64,000 nucleotides of DNA from assembly GCA_964649725.1 (NCBI GenBank), contig CAZYTM010000003.1, positions 62,001 through 126,000 of the forward strand, in the 5' to 3' direction. The stretch is from CAZYTM01 sp964649725 (lineage in GTDB: Bacteria; Desulfobacterota; Desulfuromonadia; Geobacterales; Geobacteraceae). The notes beneath the pieces are model-generated. The model did not search any database and was not told the DNA's origin. It was given only the letters and a program-made list of their open reading frames with translations. Shown here piece by piece: positions 60,596-64,000 of the stretch. Numbering within the stretch: position 1 is the stretch's first letter; every line of letters starts with the position of its first letter. The position numbers and the translations under genes were made by a program.

Positions 60596-61477
60596 TCACG
60601 CCTTGACGATCTTCACCTTATTGAGATCCATCTGCCCCAGCCCCCGTTTGGAGGCCGCTACGGTGACGGCGATCTCATTCGGCTTCATGCCGAAGAGGGT
60701 GGTGGCGTAGGCATCGGCAGCAACGATATCGGTAGAGGCGATCACCTTGTTGATGATCTTTACGTCCCGCAGGTCCCCTCCCTGCGGCCCATGGGCGGTC
60801 AGGATGCGGGTGGCGTCGATGATGGTCAGGTGCGGCTTGAAGACTGCATTGACATCGGCTAGTACAACATCGAGATTCTTGTGCAGGGAACCGCGGTTAC
60901 CCCCCATTATCCCCATGACATTCTTCATCCCCAGGGTCAGCTTGGAGAGGCCATGATGCTTGGCCACCGGCACATTGATATAGACATCCGCAGAGATCGC
61001 CTCGCCGTACAGCTCCCACTCCTTCAGCACCTTGCCGTTCAAGGCGACCTTTTTGTAGCGCTCCGTCTCCAGATGCTTCACCTCGACATTCTTCATCCCC
61101 TTCAGGGCCGGCTCGATGCCGCTGTTGACATAGCAGCGCCGCTCGTCATTGCAGGTCCGGTCAAAGACCTTGACCTTCTTCGCCCCGGCCTTGAGGCACT
61201 CCTCGACGATCGCCCTGACCACCTGGGGATGGGTATTGGCCCCCTGTTCAGCGCTCCGGTCCCACCCCATGTTAGGCTTCACCACCACGGTCTGCCCCGG
61301 TTTGACAAAACGGGCGATCCCCCCCAGGGCAGCGATGGCGTTGCGGGTGGTCAGCGCCGGGTCCTTACCCTCGGCTACTGCGACTACAGGATAGTCGGCC
61401 GCCAGCAAATCCCTGATGAGCCATTGATGGCAAATCGTAAAGAGTCCCAGAAGCTTCAGAAATCCCCTACGCTGCAT
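60596..61477 (-). CDS. DUF362 protein with twin-arginine signal
   Basis: 293 residues. MQRRGFLKLLGLFTICH is a twin-arginine signal, so the protein is exported folded. The body is the DUF362 domain: TVVVKPNMGWDRSAEQGANT, YINVPVAKHHGLSKLTLGMK, VMGIMGGNRGSLHKNLD and IVAADAYATTLFGM. It lacks the ferredoxin part seen in some family members. DUF362 proteins are often coupled with polyferredoxins, such as that at 57437-59014, and are of unknown reaction. The stop is close to a terminator. Confidence 0.88.
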   Translation of the reverse strand: MQRRGFLKLLGLFTICHQWLIRDLLAADYPVVAVAEGKDPALTTRNAIAALGGIARFVKPGQTVVVKPNMGWDRSAEQGANTHPQVVRAIVEECLKAGAKKVKVFDRTCNDERRCYVNSGIEPALKGMKNVEVKHLETERYKKVALNGKVLKEWELYGEAISADVYINVPVAKHHGLSKLTLGMKNVMGIMGGNRGSLHKNLDVVLADVNAVFKPHLTIIDATRILTAHGPQGGDLRDVKIINKVIASTDIVAADAYATTLFGMKPNEIAVTVAASKRGLGQMDLNKVKIVKA

Positions 61478-61496
61478 AAAACCTCCTGAACATAAA

Positions 61497-61618
61497 CGGG
61501 GACCAGGAAACAGGAAACAGGAAACTGTAAACCGTCCCCTATCCCCTATCCCCTATTCCCTATTCCCTATCCCCTATTCCCTATCCCCTATTCCCTGTTC
61601 CCTATTCCCTGTCCCTCT
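61497..61618. repeat. Heptamer array, TTCCCTA/TCCCCTA class
   Basis: Starts with AGGAAAC/AGGAAAC units in one orientation and continues with about sixteen units of ATTCCCT, ATCCCCT and GTTCCCT. It overlaps the last 15 codons of the Smr gene (61574-61618), whose final residues read NREQGIGDRE. Confidence 0.85.
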
Positions 61619-62281
61619 GTTCACCGTCTTCAAAAAGACCACAAACGCCCCGCTTCCACCCAACTGCCTTGGCGCCGGGGCGAACTCGGCCACCATCACC
61701 TTCCCCTGCTCCCGCAGCCACCCTGCTACGGCCCGCTGCAGCACCGGCTCTTCCGGCGAATTGTTCCCCTTGCCGGTAATCACCAGTACCACCTGTTGCC
61801 CCCGCTTGAAGGCGCCGCTGATGAAGCGGTCAAGGCTGGCCAGCGCCTCATCCCGGGTCATGCCATGCAGGTCGAGCTCCAGCTCGATCCGCAATGCCCC
61901 CCGTTTCAGCTGCCGCACCCGGTTGACCGGCAGCGGCCGTAGCGGCACCACATCATCCGGCAGCTCGTCGCGGAAATCGACATCCAGCTGCAGACTCTCC
62001 ATCGCCTGGCGGAAGAACTGCTGGTCATCCTCTGCCAGCTTTTTGGCCGGAGGCTGCTCCCTCACCCGCTTTTTCTCGGTTGCCGGCGGCTCCAGCCGCC
62101 GCACATCAGCCATGGCCCGCTGGAATACTGCATCATCATCTACTGCAGCGACCGGCTGCTCCCCTACGGCCCGGACCTTCGCCGGCAAGGGGGCAGCTTC
62201 CACCTGCACCCCGCGCAGAGCCTTGAACGGAGCGGCAACGAACTCCTTTGGTCTGGCACTACTCTTCTTCGCTTTTTTCAT
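61574..62281 (-). CDS. Smr-domain protein
   Basis: 235 residues. The C-terminal Smr domain has LELDLHGMTRDEALASLDRF and VLVITGKGNNSPEEPVLQ, with the LDLHG and TGKG motifs; then GGSGAFVVFLK. The N-terminal 90 residues are charged and unstructured, unlike MutS2. Smr domains nick DNA or act on RNA in ribosome rescue. The end of the coding region runs into a heptamer array, so the true C-terminus before repeat expansion was probably near FLKTV. Confidence 0.88.
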   Translation of the reverse strand: MKKAKKSSARPKEFVAAPFKALRGVQVEAAPLPAKVRAVGEQPVAAVDDDAVFQRAMADVRRLEPPATEKKRVREQPPAKKLAEDDQQFFRQAMESLQLDVDFRDELPDDVVPLRPLPVNRVRQLKRGALRIELELDLHGMTRDEALASLDRFISGAFKRGQQVVLVITGKGNNSPEEPVLQRAVAGWLREQGKVMVAEFAPAPRQLGGSGAFVVFLKTVNRGTGNREQGIGDRE

Positions 62282-62302
62282 TACAGCACCAATAACTATA
62301 AA

Positions 62303-62368
62303 GGGGGACAGTCCCTTTAAGGGGACAGTCCCTTTAAGGGGACAGTCCCCTGGGGAGAGTCCCCTGGG
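62303..62368. repeat. Tandem 17-bp GGGGACAGTCCC repeat
   Basis: GGGGACAGTCCCTTTAA occurs twice in a row and then in modified form ending GGGGAGAGTCCCCTGGG. Each unit contains a near-palindrome GGGGACAGTCCCC. It lies just upstream of the Smr start in a 159-base gap (62282-62440) and may be a regulator site or REP-like element. It shares the GGGACAG core with the palindrome at 57331-57366. Confidence 0.75.
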
Positions 62369-62440
62369 AATAAACGTGGATTATCCGCAAGGTCAGGAAC
62401 CCCGCTGATCAACGCCGGGATTGCGCAAATGCCACGTTTT

Positions 62441-63307
62441 TCAGTCTTTGTTGATCAGGATGATCTCGATCCGCCGGTTACTCGCTCGCCCCTCATCGGT
62501 ATTGTTGTCAGCCTCCGGCTTCGGTTGATATTCGCCGTAGGCGACAGCCGACAGGATCTTCGGATCGACCCCCTGCTGCTGCAGAAAGTGGACGACATTG
62601 AGGGCGCGGGCCGAGGAGAGCTCCCAGTTGGTGGCGAATTTCTTGGTCAGGCCACCGGTTATCTGCTTGTTGTCGGTATGCCCCTCGATCCGGATCACCT
62701 TCCCCTGCAGATTCTTGAAGGTATCGACCATCTTCAGCAGCACCTCCTGCCCTTCTGTCTTGACATCGGCCTTGCCGGAATCGAACAGCACTGCCGCCTT
62801 CATATCGACAGTAAGCTTGCCGCGCAGCTCGCGGATGGTCAGGTCCCCCTTGGAGATCTGCTCCTTCATCTTCTCGGTCATCTCCTCCAGGGTACTGCTC
62901 ACCTTCTTGACCTCTTCCTCCTTGGTCTTCTGCAGGCTGACGATATCCTGTTTCAGCTTGGAGTTCTCCCCTTCGAGGTCGGAGATCTTCTGCCGCAGCT
63001 CGGCGATCTTGTTCAGTGAATCGGATTTCGAAGAGTTGAGATCGCCATAGAGGTTTTTGTTGTCGGCGGTCAGTTTCTCCTTATCCTTCTTCAGCCCGGC
63101 AACATCGCTGTTAAGCTTGGCGATCTGGGCCTTGAGCGACTCGTTCTCGGCATTCAACGCCTTATACTGTTCCTGCAGGCTCTGCAGGCTCTTGTCAAGT
63201 GAATCGGCCTTCTTCACCATCAGTTCGTGGGTTCCGGTCGAAACGCAGCCGAACTGCACCATGGCAAGAGCGAACAAGACCGCCAGTAATCCGATTTTAC
63301 GCAACAT
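62441..63307 (-). CDS. OmpA-family outer-membrane lipoprotein with coiled coil
   Basis: 288 residues. Signal peptide MLRKIGLLAVLFALAMVQFGC ends in a lipobox Cys21. Residues about 30-150 are a long coiled coil with many Lys, Asp and Glu heptads. The C-terminal OmpA domain has AAVLFDSGKADVKTEG, GHTDNKQITGGL and ANRRIEIIL-like SNRRIEIILIN, which bind peptidoglycan. It would tether the outer membrane to the wall, similar to Pal or YiaD-type proteins. Confidence 0.92.
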   Translation of the reverse strand: MLRKIGLLAVLFALAMVQFGCVSTGTHELMVKKADSLDKSLQSLQEQYKALNAENESLKAQIAKLNSDVAGLKKDKEKLTADNKNLYGDLNSSKSDSLNKIAELRQKISDLEGENSKLKQDIVSLQKTKEEEVKKVSSTLEEMTEKMKEQISKGDLTIRELRGKLTVDMKAAVLFDSGKADVKTEGQEVLLKMVDTFKNLQGKVIRIEGHTDNKQITGGLTKKFATNWELSSARALNVVHFLQQQGVDPKILSAVAYGEYQPKPEADNNTDEGRASNRRIEIILINKD

Positions 63308-63359
63308 GTGTCACCTCCGTTTTTATTTATACTTCTTGACGCGAATGCACGATATCCGT

Positions 63360-64000
63360 TCAGAAAAGCCAGAGCGGTACGATTGCAGCTGCCAGCACCA
63401 GTGCCGAAGGGAACCAGAGGCGGCGATAGATCAGTGCTACGTCAGCACCGAAGTATTCACCGGTCAGGACTAGGCAGAGATGCAACGGCGACAGCATGAC
63501 ACCGCAAAAACCGGCGCCGAATGCGAGCGCCAGCAGGCCGAGATCAGGCGGTGTGCCACCCATGAGCGGCAGCAGGATCGGAAAGGTGATGCCGACAAAG
63601 GCGATTGTCAAACCGGTCATCAACCCGGCGAGAAAGGGTATCACCGAGATGATCAGCATGGCAGGGAGGCCGCTCATGGCGAAAAACCTGGAGACGCCAT
63701 CCAGTGCCCCGCTTACCCGCAGAGTCTCCTGAAAGATCACCACACCGAATACCAGGAGGAGCATCTTGAACGAGACACTCTCCCGCAGCGAGACGCCGAT
63801 TTCTCCCGGAGTGTAGCGGTGCAGCAGGTAGAGGAGTATCGTCATCCCCCCCAGGGCTATCACCGGGTTGACGCGGAAGAGTACCACCAGCAACAGCGTC
63901 ACGACGATCGGGGCGATGGTGCGGATGAAGGTCAGAGCTGCCTGGCGGAGACCAAGCGAACTCTGCCGCGGTAAAGTCCCTCTGCCGGTCCCGGCAAAGC
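63360..64000 (-). CDS. DUF401-family membrane protein, truncated at window edge
   Basis: The frame is open from the stop at 63360 to the edge at 64000 with no stop codon, so 212 residues of the C-terminal half are seen. At least five hydrophobic helices are present, for example VSFKMLLLVFGVVIFQETL, GLTIAFVGITFPILLPLMGG and LALAFGAGFCGVMLSP. The pattern fits DUF401 proteins, predicted transporters of the ion-transporter superfamily; no substrate is known. An internal GTG at 63902 is not a start in this reading. Confidence 0.75.
   Translation of the reverse strand, partial: FAGTGRGTLPRQSSLGLRQAALTFIRTIAPIVVTLLLVVLFRVNPVIALGGMTILLYLLHRYTPGEIGVSLRESVSFKMLLLVFGVVIFQETLRVSGALDGVSRFFAMSGLPAMLIISVIPFLAGLMTGLTIAFVGITFPILLPLMGGTPPDLGLLALAFGAGFCGVMLSPLHLCLVLTGEYFGADVALIYRRLWFPSALVLAAAIVPLWLF

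Overview
The window looks like chromosome from a Geobacter-type bacterium (Desulfuromonadia/Geobacterales). The grounds are several multiheme c-type cytochromes, including the CX4CH...CXXCH domain style typical of Geobacter, a System II (ResB/CcsB) cytochrome maturation pair, NHL-repeat lipoproteins, a selenocysteine-containing SelD, and the gene order purH-purD-purE-resB-ccsB-cytochromes-NHL-tetraheme cytochrome, which I recall from the omcE neighbourhood of Geobacter sulfurreducens. No phage, IS transposase, rRNA or CRISPR array is visible.

Bases 1-21,700 (all minus strand) are a surface-polysaccharide locus, probably for an ABC-exported O-antigen or capsule. It holds seven or eight glycosyltransferases, two asparagine synthase-type amidotransferases (one cut by the window edge), two methyltransferases, a WbqC-family protein, a DegT/DnrJ aminotransferase, two radical SAM enzymes, a sugar-nucleotide epimerase with an inserted four-cysteine element, and the Wzt/Wzm exporter. 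A MntA/HepT-type toxin-antitoxin pair and a small coiled-coil protein sit between wzt and wzm.

Bases 21,800-32,500 (minus) form an extracellular-electron-transfer locus. It encodes ResB, CcsB, an 11-heme cytochrome with one CX3CH site, an 8-heme cytochrome, an NHL lipoprotein, a tetraheme OmcE-like cytochrome (nanowire candidate) behind a sigma-54-like promoter and ahead of a strong terminator, a second NHL lipoprotein, and an outer-membrane beta-barrel. Bases 32,600-36,900 carry purE, a GT2 gene, purD and purH. Bases 37,000-42,200 carry a membrane TPR protein, an ASKHA-domain (DUF4445) protein overlapping selD, selD itself with an in-frame UGA at codon 17, and alr.

Bases 42,400-45,600 (plus) are a thiamine operon: TPP riboswitch with terminator, a thiE-thiD fusion, and thiC, followed by tRNA-Thr(CGU). 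From 45.8 to 64 kb there is a YkgJ-type cysteine-cluster protein, a pentaheme cytochrome, a thioredoxin-fold protein, a hydrolase, a 1540-residue 14-heme cytochrome with fibronectin-like repeats behind a sigma-54-like promoter with two upstream repeats, an EF-G paralogue, a ScpB-like crotonase, a NapH/NapG-like polyferredoxin, a CsbD-like protein, pirin, a DUF362 protein, an Smr protein, an OmpA-family lipoprotein and a truncated DUF401 transporter.

A recurring oddity is degenerate 7-bp tandem repeats (classes TTCCCYN, TTCACNN and GNTCAAN) that fill many gaps between about 14.7 and 35.3 kb and again at 61.5 kb, and that run into the coding ends of at least four genes.
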